DNA of 23,354 nucleotides from Miltoncostaeales bacterium (lineage in GTDB: Bacteria; Actinomycetota; Thermoleophilia; Miltoncostaeales; Miltoncostaeaceae). The stretch is taken from assembly GCA_030829765.1 (NCBI GenBank), contig JAUROO010000151.1, positions 1 to 23,354 of the forward strand. The letters are read 5' to 3'. The translations under genes were made by a program, and so were the position numbers. The notes beneath the pieces were generated by a model that was given only the letters and a program-made list of their open reading frames with translations, was not told the DNA's origin and did not search any database. Below are positions 1 through 6,963 of the stretch, piece by piece (position 1 is the first letter of the stretch; each line of letters begins with the position of its first letter).

Positions 1-281
1 ATCGAGAAGTTGCCCAGCATCTCGAAGAAGGTCAGGTGACGCGCGGTGCGCCCCACCTGATCGATGTCGAGCGTGCGGAAGCACTTCTGCGCGCTGGTCA
101 TGCGCGGCGCGGGCGGCGCAGCCTGGCCCAGGAAGTACGACTTCAGGGGCTGCATGCCGGCGATGGTCAGCAGCACGGAGGGGTCGTCCTCATAGGGGAC
201 GAGAGAGGCGGAGGGGATCCGCAGATGCCCCTCGCGCTCGAAGTAGCGGAGGAAGCCCTCCCGGATCTCGGCGGTCGTCAC
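1..281 (-). CDS. alaS: Alanyl-tRNA synthetase, N-terminal fragment (runs off the window)
   Basis: This is the first 93 codons of AlaRS, the class II synthetase that charges tRNA-Ala. The visible protein starts VTTAEIREGFLRYFE and contains the family blocks AGMQPLKSYFLG, QKCFRTLDIDQVGRTARH and TFFEMLGNFS, which form the start of the aminoacylation core (motif 1 and its flank). The GTG at 281 was chosen because TAEIREGFLRYF is the usual AlaRS N-terminus. An in-frame TTG lies at 290, and neither start has a clear Shine-Dalgarno. It follows the 74-residue hypothetical gene by 18 bases and is probably the last visible gene of the mnmA-DUF948-hypothetical-alaS run. The rest of the gene, including the editing domain, lies outside the window. 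Identification is secure. Confidence 0.95.
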   Translation of the reverse strand, partial: MTTAEIREGFLRYFEREGHLRIPSASLVPYEDDPSVLLTIAGMQPLKSYFLGQAAPPAPRMTSAQKCFRTLDIDQVGRTARHLTFFEMLGNFS

Positions 282-299
282 GCGGGGCAATGTACCGCG

Positions 300-524
300 C
301 TACCAGGTGCGTGCGCGGGAACGGGCCTCGGCGAGGTCGTCGTCGAACGCCTGCTCGGCCCGCACGCCCGCACGGGCGCCATCCACCAGCGCCTCACGCG
401 CGTCGGAGGCCAGGCGGCGGATGTCGGTGCGCACCAGCGCGGGCCACCGCACGGGGTTGCGCTCGCGCGATGCCAGCCAGGCCACCGAGCCGGCGACGGC
501 GATGACAGGCGTGCGCACACGCAT
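300..524 (-). CDS. Small hypothetical protein (74 aa) between DUF948 gene and alaS
   Basis: I do not recognise a family. The protein begins MRVRTPVIAVAGSVAWLAS, a short hydrophobic stretch that could be one weak membrane segment or an uncleaved signal. The rest is charged and Arg/Ala/Asp-rich, likely helical, and ends in RSRARTW. Its ATG at 524 overlaps the TGA of the upstream DUF948 gene by one base (TGATG), which points to translational coupling, and an in-frame TTG lies one codon earlier. This junction and the tight packing support a real gene more than the protein sequence does. It may be an accessory of the DUF948 membrane protein, but that is inference from position only. Confidence 0.6.
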   Translation of the reverse strand: MRVRTPVIAVAGSVAWLASRERNPVRWPALVRTDIRRLASDAREALVDGARAGVRAEQAFDDDLAEARSRARTW

Positions 525-928
525 CAATAGGGGCTCTCGTGCCGGGGCGGCGGTGCGTCGTCCCCGCCGGATGACCGCCGCGCACGGAACGAGCGCAGGG
601 CCTCGGTGGCCGAGGCGGTGATCCCGCTGAGCGCCCTGGCCGGAGCGGTGACGGCCTTGCTCACGGTGCTGGCTGCCTGCTCGGCGCTCTTGGTGGCGCT
701 CACCGCCGTGGTCATGATCTCGTCCACGTGGCCGAGTTGCGCGTTCACCTCATCCACGGTCACCTGCACCCGGGTGAGGATCGGCACCGTCTCGTCGGTG
801 ATCTCCTCCACGGAGTTGTCGAGCTGGCCGAACAGCCCGCCGAGCCGCATGAAGAGGTAGAAGAGCCCCGCCCCCACCAGAACGAGGAAGATGGCCAGCG
901 CGAGGCTGGCGACGTCCGACCAACTCAT
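524..928 (-). CDS. DUF948 family single-pass membrane protein
   Basis: A 134-residue protein with one N-terminal transmembrane helix (about residues 6-28, VASLALAIFLVLVGAGLFYLF). A long amphipathic, heptad-like region follows (about 30-100; EEITDETVPILTRVQVTVDEVNAQLGHV is split around it), then a basic, Pro-rich tail. This is the layout of DUF948 proteins, which are small membrane-anchored coiled-coil proteins of Gram-positive bacteria with no defined biochemical role. The ATG at 928 follows the mnmA TGA (931-929) with no spacer, and a GGAGG Shine-Dalgarno lies five bases before the start inside the end of mnmA. The next gene overlaps its stop by one base. Expression should therefore be coupled to mnmA and alaS. 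Family assignment is from pattern and context. Confidence 0.8.
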   Translation of the reverse strand: MSWSDVASLALAIFLVLVGAGLFYLFMRLGGLFGQLDNSVEEITDETVPILTRVQVTVDEVNAQLGHVDEIMTTAVSATKSAEQAASTVSKAVTAPARALSGITASATEALRSFRARRSSGGDDAPPPRHESPY

Positions 929-2407
929 TCAATCCTCCATGCTGTGCCGACCGGGTCCCGCCCGGACGATGGTTCCTGCGGCCACAAGGCGCCCCCCGTC
1001 ATACAGGGCCGCGGTCTGCCCGGGAGCGACCGCCTCAGCGGCATTCTCGAGCACCACCGTGCCGGTGGCATCGCCCATGATGAGCAAACGACCCCGCAGG
1101 GGCTGTCCATGATGCCGGATTCTCACCTCGAGCGCGCGGTCGGGCACGTCATGCGCGATGACGTCCTCGAGATGGATGCGGTCCTGCGCCAGCGCCACGC
1201 GCGGCCCCACGACGACCTCGTTCCGCCCGGCGTCGGTGGCCAGCACGTACAGGGGATCCGGCGCGGCCACCCCCAAGCCGCGCCGCTGGCCCACGGTGAA
1301 GCGCCAGTAGCCCTCGTGCCGCCCCACCTCCGCACCGTCACGGTCGACGATGCGACCGGGACGCGGGGCCAGGCCGCCCGTGCGCTCCAGGAACGGCGCG
1401 TGGCCGGCGGCTCCCACGAAGCAGACGTCCTGGCTCTCCACGGCATCGGCGGCCGGCAGACCGCGCTCGCGCGCCATGCGGCGCACCTCGTCCTTGCGCA
1501 GGTCGCCAAGGGGCAGGTCCAACCGCGCCAGCGTGCCGGGGCCGAGCCGGGCCAGCATGTAGGACTGGTCCTTCGAGGTGTCCTCCGCCGCCGCCAGCCG
1601 GGCAGCCCGCCCGTCGGGCATCACCCGGGCGTAGTGGCCCGTGGCCAGGCGCTCCGCCCCCAGCAGCGCGGCGGCCTCGTCGAGGATGCGGAAGCGCACC
1701 TCCCCATTGCAGGTGATGCAGGGGTTCGGCGTGCGCCCCTCCGCGTAGCCGCGGATGAAGTCCTCCACCACCTCCGCGCGGAAGCGCTCCGCGGCGTCGA
1801 TCGTGAGGTGCGGGATGCCGATGACCGCGCATGTCTCGCGGGCCTGGCGCACCGTCTCGGGCGCACAGCACGACCTCTCCGCGCGCACGGCAGCCGGGTC
1901 GTGCCACAGGCGCATGGTCACGCCCACCACGTCGAGGCCGCGCTCGGCAAGGAGCAGCGCCGCCACCGCGCTGTCCACCCCGCCACTCATGGCCACGGCC
2001 ACGCGGTCGGCACGGCGGGGTATCCCGGGCGCACCCAGCCGGGTGCCGAACCAGTGCTCGAGGGCCGCCGCGGTGGCATCGGCGGCCACCTCCGCCCCGT
2101 GGCGGCGCTCGGGCCCGAGGCCACCGAGCGACGTGTCCAGCGACGACGCCGAGATGCGCAGCGCGGAATCGAGAGACGCGCCCGCCAGCGCCTCGCACGC
2201 TGCGGAGGCCGCGGCGGTGGTGGCACCGCATCCGCGCGCGCGGAACCCCGCCCCCGTGACGCGCCCGCCGTCGACGGCGATCTCGATCGAGACGACGTCA
2301 CCGCAGGCCTCGGCGCCGGCCTCGCCGCTGGCATCGGCGGCAGCGAGCCCACCTGCGCCAATGGGCGTGGCGAGATGCCTCATGGCCTCGGGCGGATAGG
2401 GCGGCAT
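929..2407 (-). CDS. mnmA: tRNA 2-thiouridylase MnmA with fused IscU/NifU-like N-terminal domain
   Basis: This is a 492-residue protein with two parts. Residues about 1-125 resemble the IscU/NifU Fe-S scaffold: YPPEAMRHLATP near the start, ACGD with Cys35 and RGCGATTAAASAACEAL with Cys60. The segment RRHGAEVAADATAAALEHW aligns with the IscU block HCSxLAEDAIKAAI, but the third ligand Cys is replaced by Gly104. Residues about 135-492 are MnmA, which thiolates U34 of tRNA-Glu, -Gln and -Lys: PP-loop SGGVDS (141-146), catalytic NPCITCN (Cys230), ATGHYARV, KDQSYML and the second catalytic ESQDVCF (Cys329). Usual MnmA length is about 360 residues, so the extra ~125 are the fused domain. The ATG at 2407 is kept because the IscU-like homology begins at residue 4. 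No Shine-Dalgarno is visible; a TAGCGT -10 lies six bases upstream. Confidence 0.93.
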   Translation of the reverse strand: MPPYPPEAMRHLATPIGAGGLAAADASGEAGAEACGDVVSIEIAVDGGRVTGAGFRARGCGATTAAASAACEALAGASLDSALRISASSLDTSLGGLGPERRHGAEVAADATAAALEHWFGTRLGAPGIPRRADRVAVAMSGGVDSAVAALLLAERGLDVVGVTMRLWHDPAAVRAERSCCAPETVRQARETCAVIGIPHLTIDAAERFRAEVVEDFIRGYAEGRTPNPCITCNGEVRFRILDEAAALLGAERLATGHYARVMPDGRAARLAAAEDTSKDQSYMLARLGPGTLARLDLPLGDLRKDEVRRMARERGLPAADAVESQDVCFVGAAGHAPFLERTGGLAPRPGRIVDRDGAEVGRHEGYWRFTVGQRRGLGVAAPDPLYVLATDAGRNEVVVGPRVALAQDRIHLEDVIAHDVPDRALEVRIRHHGQPLRGRLLIMGDATGTVVLENAAEAVAPGQTAALYDGGRLVAAGTIVRAGPGRHSMED

Positions 2408-2413
2408 GCGCCG

Positions 2414-2419
2414 ACGCTA
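2414..2419 (-). promoter_or_regulatory. Putative -10 box of a leaderless mnmA promoter
   Basis: On the minus strand TAGCGT is followed by six bases (CGGCGC) and then the mnmA ATG at 2407. The spacing puts the transcription start on or next to the A of the ATG, giving a leaderless mRNA, which fits the absence of a Shine-Dalgarno. The same TAGCGTCGG string stands six bases before the pfkA ATG. No convincing -35 is seen. Sequence is observed; promoter function is inferred. Confidence 0.5.
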
Positions 2420-2510
2420 GCGCGGGCGGGCGGGAACCGGGAGGGCGCGCGATGCCACGGGGCGATGCGCGGGGGTGGTCTGCCCCCCACCGTGCCGCTC
2501 CGGGGCGTGA

Positions 2511-2536
2511 TCCGAACCTGCTTCACACAGGTCGGG
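2511..2536. other. Imperfect hairpin in the aspS-mnmA intergenic region
   Basis: CCG-A-ACCTG, loop CTTCACA, CAGGT-CGG form an eight-base-pair stem with one bulged A and a seven-base loop. It lies in the 249-bp gap (2408-2656) between aspS and mnmA. A second weaker stem (CACGG/CCGTG, 2621-2639) lies about 18 bases after the aspS stop and could help terminate aspS transcription, although no U-tract follows. No ORF, tRNA or known riboswitch consensus was recognised in the gap apart from the mnmA -10 box. Confidence 0.3.
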
Positions 2537-2656
2537 CGACGGGCGGTGCCTCGCGTTGTGCGGCCCCGACTCCATCACCCTGGTCACGAGATACGGCTCG
2601 GAACTAAGTCCGGTCGCGCACACGGTCGGGTGCCCCGTGCACGCTAGTACGCGCGC

Positions 2657-4438
2657 CTAGGAATCCGCCGCCGGAGGCGGCGCCACGGACCGCACCGCGA
2701 GTTCCGACAACTGGGCGTCGTCGACCCCCGCCGGGGCACCCGTCAGCGGATCCGCGCCGGTGGCTGTCTTGGGGAAGGCGATCACATCGCGGATCGAGCG
2801 CTCACCCGCCAGCAGCATCACCAAGCGGTCGAGGCCCAGAGCGATGCCCCCGTGGGGCGGGGCGCCCAGTCGCAGGGCGCGCAGCAGGAAGCCAAAGCGG
2901 TCCTCCGCGTCGTCCGGGCCGATGCCGATCGCGTCGAAGACCGCGGCCTGCACCGCCTGGTCGTGGATACGGATGGAGCCGCCGCCGATCTCCAGCCCGT
3001 TCAGCACCACGTCGTACGCGAGGCTGCGCACGGACCCGGCGTCGGTGGCGATGAGACCGACATCGTCGGGGTGGGGTGCGGTGAAGGGGTGGTGCAGTGG
3101 ATCCCAACGGTCCTCATCGGCGTTCCAGCCCACGAGGGGGAACTCCTCCACCCACACCGGCGCCCATGCGCCGTCCGGCACCAGCCCGTGCCGCTCGGCG
3201 AACCGCACGCGCAGCGTGCCCAGCACGTCTGAGGCCACCTCCTCGGAGTCGGCCACCAGCGTGATGAGGTCGCCCGGGGCTGCCCCGAGGTCGGTGGCAA
3301 TGCCACCCACGAACTTGGCGACGGGCGAGCGCAGGGAGCCGTCCTCCTGCACGGCCACCCACACCAGCCCCTTCGCGCCCAGCGCCTGCGCCTCGGCCAT
3401 CAGGTCGTCGCCGTCCTTGCGCGAGGTGCCCTCCCCCGCGCCCGGCACCACCAGGCCGCGCACCACGCCGCCGCCCTCGACCACCGAGCGGAACACGCCG
3501 AACTCCGTGCGCCCCGCGGCCTCGGTCCAGTCGAGGATCTCCATGCCGAACCGCAGGTCGGGGCGGTCGGTGCCGAAGCGCCGCATGGCCTCCGCGTACG
3601 CCATGCGGGGAAACGGCGTGGGAAGGTCGATGCCCACCTCCGCGAAGCACGCCACCAGCACGGCCTCGGTCAGGTCCTCGATATCCCCGGGCTCGACGAA
3701 GGAGGCCTCGACATCCAGCTGCGTGAACTCCGGCTGCCGGTCGGCGCGGAGGTCCTCATCCCGGAAGCAGCGGGCGATCTGGTAGTAGCGCTCCAGCCCG
3801 CCCACCATGAGCAGCTGCTTGAACAGCTGCGGGCTCTGCGGCAGCGCGTACCACTCGCCCTGGCTGAGGCGTGACGGCACCAGGAAGTCCCGCGCGCCCT
3901 CGGGCGTGGACCGCGTGAGAACGGGGGTCTCGACCTCCAGGAACCCGGCGTCATCGAGCACCCGGCGCATGGCGCGCACCACGCGGGCGCGCAACTCCAG
4001 CGCCGCCAGGCGGCGCGGACGGCGCATGTCGATGTAGCGGTAGGTGAGCCGGAGCTCCTCCGACGGCTCGGTGCTCTCGTCCTCCACGGAGAACGGCACC
4101 GGCTCGGTCTCCGACAACCGCTCCAGCGCGCGCACCGCCAACTCCACCTCGCCGGTGGGAATGCGCGGGTTGACCGTGTCGTCGGACCGGCGCACCACGT
4201 CGCCCTCGACGCTGATGACGTCCTCCAGATGCAGCCGCTCGGCGGCGGCGTGGGCCTCCGGCGCCTGCTCGGGGTGGAAGACCAGCTGGAGAATGCCGCT
4301 GCGGTCGCGGAGGTCGATGAAGATGACGCCGCCGTGGTCGCGACGTCGGTGCACCCATCCGGCGACGCGCACCGGATCGCCCACGGCATGAGCGGCATCG
4401 GCTGCGGCATGCGTGCGGTAGCGGGCGGCCCCGATCAC
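2657..4438 (-). CDS. aspS: Aspartyl-tRNA synthetase, bacterial type (possibly non-discriminating)
   Basis: This 593-residue class II synthetase charges tRNA-Asp. It has an N-terminal OB-fold anticodon domain (GWVHRRRDHGGVIFIDLRDR, about 27-46). Catalytic motif 2 is FRDEDLRADRQPEFTQLD, a bacterial GAD insertion lies near the middle, and motif 3 is GGIALGLDRLVMLLAGE near residue 540, followed by IRDVIAFPK. The length fits the bacterial family. GTG at 4438 overlaps the hisS TGA by four bases (GTGA), so hisS and aspS are translationally coupled, a common pairing. His35 in RRRDHGG is the residue type seen in AspRS enzymes reported to charge both tRNA-Asp and tRNA-Asn, as in Pseudomonas. That suggests Asn-tRNA is made through GatCAB here, which is inference from one motif. 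The enzyme call itself is secure. Confidence 0.96.
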   Translation of the reverse strand: MIGAARYRTHAAADAAHAVGDPVRVAGWVHRRRDHGGVIFIDLRDRSGILQLVFHPEQAPEAHAAAERLHLEDVISVEGDVVRRSDDTVNPRIPTGEVELAVRALERLSETEPVPFSVEDESTEPSEELRLTYRYIDMRRPRRLAALELRARVVRAMRRVLDDAGFLEVETPVLTRSTPEGARDFLVPSRLSQGEWYALPQSPQLFKQLLMVGGLERYYQIARCFRDEDLRADRQPEFTQLDVEASFVEPGDIEDLTEAVLVACFAEVGIDLPTPFPRMAYAEAMRRFGTDRPDLRFGMEILDWTEAAGRTEFGVFRSVVEGGGVVRGLVVPGAGEGTSRKDGDDLMAEAQALGAKGLVWVAVQEDGSLRSPVAKFVGGIATDLGAAPGDLITLVADSEEVASDVLGTLRVRFAERHGLVPDGAWAPVWVEEFPLVGWNADEDRWDPLHHPFTAPHPDDVGLIATDAGSVRSLAYDVVLNGLEIGGGSIRIHDQAVQAAVFDAIGIGPDDAEDRFGFLLRALRLGAPPHGGIALGLDRLVMLLAGERSIRDVIAFPKTATGADPLTGAPAGVDDAQLSELAVRSVAPPPAADS

Positions 4439-5694
4439 GCGGGGTCCCCCACGCCCATGATGTGCGATGCGATCTCCCCCACCGGTACCTCCACCTGGTC
4501 TCCTGTCTGCATGTCGCGAATGGTCGCGAGGCCCTCGGCGTGCTCGCGCGGCCCCACGATGACCACCCGGCGCGCTCCCAGCCCAGATGCATGGCGCATC
4601 ATGGCCTTGAGCCCCCTGCCGGCGGTGCCGGCCTCCACGCGCAGGCCCGCCCGGCGCAGGTCGCGCAGCACGGGCATGAGCTCCAACCGGATGCCGGCGT
4701 CGGGCACTGCCAGGTACGCGTCGATGCCGGCCCCCGGGTCGGCATCCTCGCCCAGGGCGAGCGTGATGCGCTCGATGCCCGTGCCGAAGCCCACGCCCGG
4801 AACCTCCGGCCCCCCGAGCGAGGCCACCAGGCCGTCGTACCGGCCACCGCCGCCGATGCCGCTCTGCGCGCCCAGCCGGTCGCAGGTGAACTCGAACACC
4901 GTGCGCGTGTAGTAGTCGAGGCCGCGCACCAGGGTCGGGTCCTCCTCGAAGGGGATGCCCATGAGCCGCAGCGCCTCCAGCACGCGCTCATGGTGCTCGC
5001 GGGACGCATCGTCGAGGTTGTCGAGAAGGCGCGGCGCATCGGCCATGGCCGCCTGCACGGCCCGGTCCTTCATGTCGAAGAGGCGCAACGGGTTCTCGTG
5101 CATGCGCTCACGGGCATCCGCCGGCAGGGAGTCCGCGTGGCGCTCCAGGTGGGCCAGCAGGGCCTCCCGGTAGGGCGCGCGACCCATGGGGTCACCCATG
5201 CTGGAGATGCGCAGCCGCACCGCCGGCACGTCCAGGCGGGCGTAGATCTCGGCCAGCATGGCGATCATCTCGGCGTCCAGCAGGGGGTCGTCGCTGCCGA
5301 ATGCCTCGGCCCCCACCTGCCAGTGCTCGCGGAACCGCCCGCTCTGCGGGGCCTCGTACCGGAACATCGGCGCCACGTACCAGAGCTTCACGGGCTGCGG
5401 CAGCTTGTGCATGCCGTGCTCGGCATAGGCGCGGGCGACCGGGGCCGTGCCCTCGGGGCGCAGCGTAAGGCTGCGGCCGCCGCGGTCGTCGAAGGTGTAC
5501 ATCTCCTTGCGGACGATGTCCGTCGCGGTGCCGACGCCGCGAACGAATACCTCGGTCTCCTCGAAGGTGGGGGTGATGACCCGTCCGAAGCCGTTGGCCG
5601 CCATCACCTCGGCAGCCACCGCCTCGATCCCCGCGCGCACCCGCCCCTCGGCGGGAAGGACGTCCCGCGTGCCCTTGGGGGCCCGTGGCGCCAC
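4435..5694 (-). CDS. hisS: Histidyl-tRNA synthetase
   Basis: This is a 419-residue class II HisRS. It starts with the typical PKGTRDVLP. Motif 1 lies around GFGRVITPTFEETEVF (35-50), motif 2 is FRYEAPQSGRFREHWQ (111-126), the histidine-binding motif is RGLDYYTRTVFEF (257-269), and a Gly-rich GGGGRYDGL follows (281-289). The C-terminal anticodon-binding domain starts near 335. Length is normal. GTG at 5694 is the natural start because MAPRAPKGTRDVLP matches the family N-terminus; only a weak Shine-Dalgarno (AGGCGG) precedes it. The upstream small membrane-protein gene ends two bases before it, and the TGA stop overlaps the aspS GTG. All three are therefore likely on one transcript. Confidence 0.97.
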   Translation of the reverse strand: MAPRAPKGTRDVLPAEGRVRAGIEAVAAEVMAANGFGRVITPTFEETEVFVRGVGTATDIVRKEMYTFDDRGGRSLTLRPEGTAPVARAYAEHGMHKLPQPVKLWYVAPMFRYEAPQSGRFREHWQVGAEAFGSDDPLLDAEMIAMLAEIYARLDVPAVRLRISSMGDPMGRAPYREALLAHLERHADSLPADARERMHENPLRLFDMKDRAVQAAMADAPRLLDNLDDASREHHERVLEALRLMGIPFEEDPTLVRGLDYYTRTVFEFTCDRLGAQSGIGGGGRYDGLVASLGGPEVPGVGFGTGIERITLALGEDADPGAGIDAYLAVPDAGIRLELMPVLRDLRRAGLRVEAGTAGRGLKAMMRHASGLGARRVVIVGPREHAEGLATIRDMQTGDQVEVPVGEIASHIMGVGDPA

Positions 5695-5696
5695 GG

Positions 5697-6005
5697 CTAC
5701 CGCCTGCCCGTCTGGCGCTCCCAGCGCCGCATGGCCATGCGGTGCGCGAACCGGTCCAGCAGCATGCCGAGCGGGATCATCAGGAGGCCCATGATCGCCG
5801 CGTAGGCGAAGGCCGTGGTGGCCGAGTCGCCGTTGAGGTAGTACATGAAGGCGAAGAAGATCAGCGCCGCAATACCGGCGCGGATGAGCACGCTCCTCAT
5901 CCCGGCGCGGCGCGGAGCACCCTTGGGCAGGCCGTCCGCGCGCTTCCCGGACGATGGCTGCGCCTCGGCAGCCACGACCTTGGCCTCATGGCGCGGGTTC
6001 TTCAC
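5697..6005 (-). CDS. Small two-helix membrane protein, unknown function
   Basis: A protein of 102 residues from the GTG at 6005. It has a charged N-terminal region rich in Lys, Arg, Ala and Pro. Two predicted transmembrane helices follow (about 39-56, LIRAGIAALIFFAFMYYL, and 65-83, AFAYAAIMGLLMIPLGMLL), then a basic tail (RFAHRMAMRRWERQTGRR), so both ends are probably cytoplasmic. I do not recognise the family. The start is uncertain. The frame is open back to the in-frame stop of ftcD (6054-6056), and a GGAGGA Shine-Dalgarno at the end of ftcD precedes an ATC at 6050. That ATC would give a very natural N-terminus, MAPKRRRRPNAGPPP. The GTG start has no good Shine-Dalgarno. It lies two bases before hisS and is probably cotranscribed with ftcD and hisS. 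Confidence 0.72.
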   Translation of the reverse strand: MKNPRHEAKVVAAEAQPSSGKRADGLPKGAPRRAGMRSVLIRAGIAALIFFAFMYYLNGDSATTAFAYAAIMGLLMIPLGMLLDRFAHRMAMRRWERQTGRR

Positions 6006-6053
6006 GGGCGGCGGGCCGGCGTTGGGCCTGCGGCGGCGCTTGGGGGCGATCTG

Positions 6054-6932
6054 TCAGTCCTCCGTCGTCTCGATGACCTGCCCGGGGAGCAGTCGCGGCA
6101 GCCCCAGTTCACCCGGGGAGGCGCCGGCGAGGGCAGCTCGGGGCACCAGTCCCACGAGCTCCGAGTCCCCGGCGACGAGGCCCCGGGCGGCGGCTTCGCG
6201 CCGCACCCTCTCAACCACCGCGAGCAGCGGCGTGCGCCGGTAATCCTCCACGTTCATCGACACCTGCGCAAGGCCCGTGCGTGGGCACATCAGGCCGAGC
6301 GCCCGTACCGCTGCCAGACCACCGCCCTCGCCGCCCTCGCGCACTGCCCCGGCGATTGCCCGGGCATCGTCCAGCGACGCACCGGGAAGCCACACGTTCC
6401 AGGCGATGAGCGGGCCGCGCGCGCCCACCAGTACCACCCCGGCAGAGGGGTGCGGCAGGCGCGGCCCGGTATCCGCGAGGACCTCCCCCGCCCGCATGGC
6501 GCGGTCAAGGGCGCCCAGCCCGGCCGCGCGCAGCCGGGCCGGTCGTTCACGACCGGCGCCCGCAACTGCCCCGTACAGCACGCATGGAAGGCCGACCTCC
6601 ACGCCGATTCGGGCCGCCGCCGTGCCCGCCGCCGTCACGGCAGCGGGCATCACGGACGGCCGGAGGGCCACGAACGGCAGCACGTCGAGCGCGCCCACGA
6701 ACGGGTGCACGCCGTCATGCTCGCGCAGGTCGATGAGGTCGCGGCACCGGGCCGCGAGGCCCACGCCGGCGTCCACCAGCGCGGACTCGCCACCGGCCAG
6801 GGTGATGACCGTGCGGTTGTGATCGGCATCGGAATGCACGCCGAGCAGCCGCACCCCCGGCACCTGCGTGCTGGCCACCAATTCCGCGATGCGGTCCGGG
6901 TCGCGCCCCTCACTACAGTTGGGCACCGCCAT
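6054..6932 (-). CDS. ftcD: Glutamate formiminotransferase (FTCD N-terminal domain type)
   Basis: From the ATG at 6932 this is a 292-residue protein beginning MAVPNCSEGRD, the conserved N-terminus of formimidoyltransferases. Other family motifs are DADHNRTVITL, HDGVHPFVGALDVLPFV (including the conserved His-Pro pair), GARGPLIAWNVWLPG and QVSMNVEDYRRTPL. The enzyme moves the formimino group between N-formimino-glutamate and tetrahydrofolate in histidine degradation; single-domain relatives can also act on 5-formyl-tetrahydrofolate and glutamate. No cyclodeaminase domain is fused, and no hut genes are nearby, so a folate-salvage role is as plausible as histidine catabolism. The reading frame continues 19 codons upstream (to 6989), but that part is not family-like and overlaps the divergent ABC gene. 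No Shine-Dalgarno is visible; GACGAT six bases before the ATG could be a leaderless -10. Confidence 0.88.
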   Translation of the reverse strand: MAVPNCSEGRDPDRIAELVASTQVPGVRLLGVHSDADHNRTVITLAGGESALVDAGVGLAARCRDLIDLREHDGVHPFVGALDVLPFVALRPSVMPAAVTAAGTAAARIGVEVGLPCVLYGAVAGAGRERPARLRAAGLGALDRAMRAGEVLADTGPRLPHPSAGVVLVGARGPLIAWNVWLPGASLDDARAIAGAVREGGEGGGLAAVRALGLMCPRTGLAQVSMNVEDYRRTPLLAVVERVRREAAARGLVAGDSELVGLVPRAALAGASPGELGLPRLLPGQVIETTED

Positions 6933-6938
6933 AAGGCC

Positions 6939-6944
6939 ATCGTC
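6939..6944 (-). promoter_or_regulatory. Possible -10 box for leaderless ftcD transcript
   Basis: GACGAT (minus strand) is separated from the ftcD ATG by six bases, the same spacing as TAGCGT before mnmA and pfkA. It differs from a TAnnnT box at the first base and has no visible -35, so this is a weak candidate resting mainly on spacing and on the lack of a Shine-Dalgarno. Confidence 0.25.
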
Positions 6945-6963
6945 AACCCGTTGGGAACCGCCG

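Noticed and set aside
2500..2580. tRNA-Sec-like piece: a five-pair stem with loop CTTCACA, which would place TCA as anticodon.
   Set aside because: No matching acceptor stem, D-arm or TTCGA-type T-loop is found on that strand, and no sel genes are nearby. The loop resemblance is chance.
728..2647. Long plus-strand open frame (639 codons) opposite mnmA.
   Set aside because: It is a mirror of the mnmA coding frame in GC-rich DNA; its translation is Arg/His/Gly-rich with no domain, while the minus strand encodes a clear MnmA.
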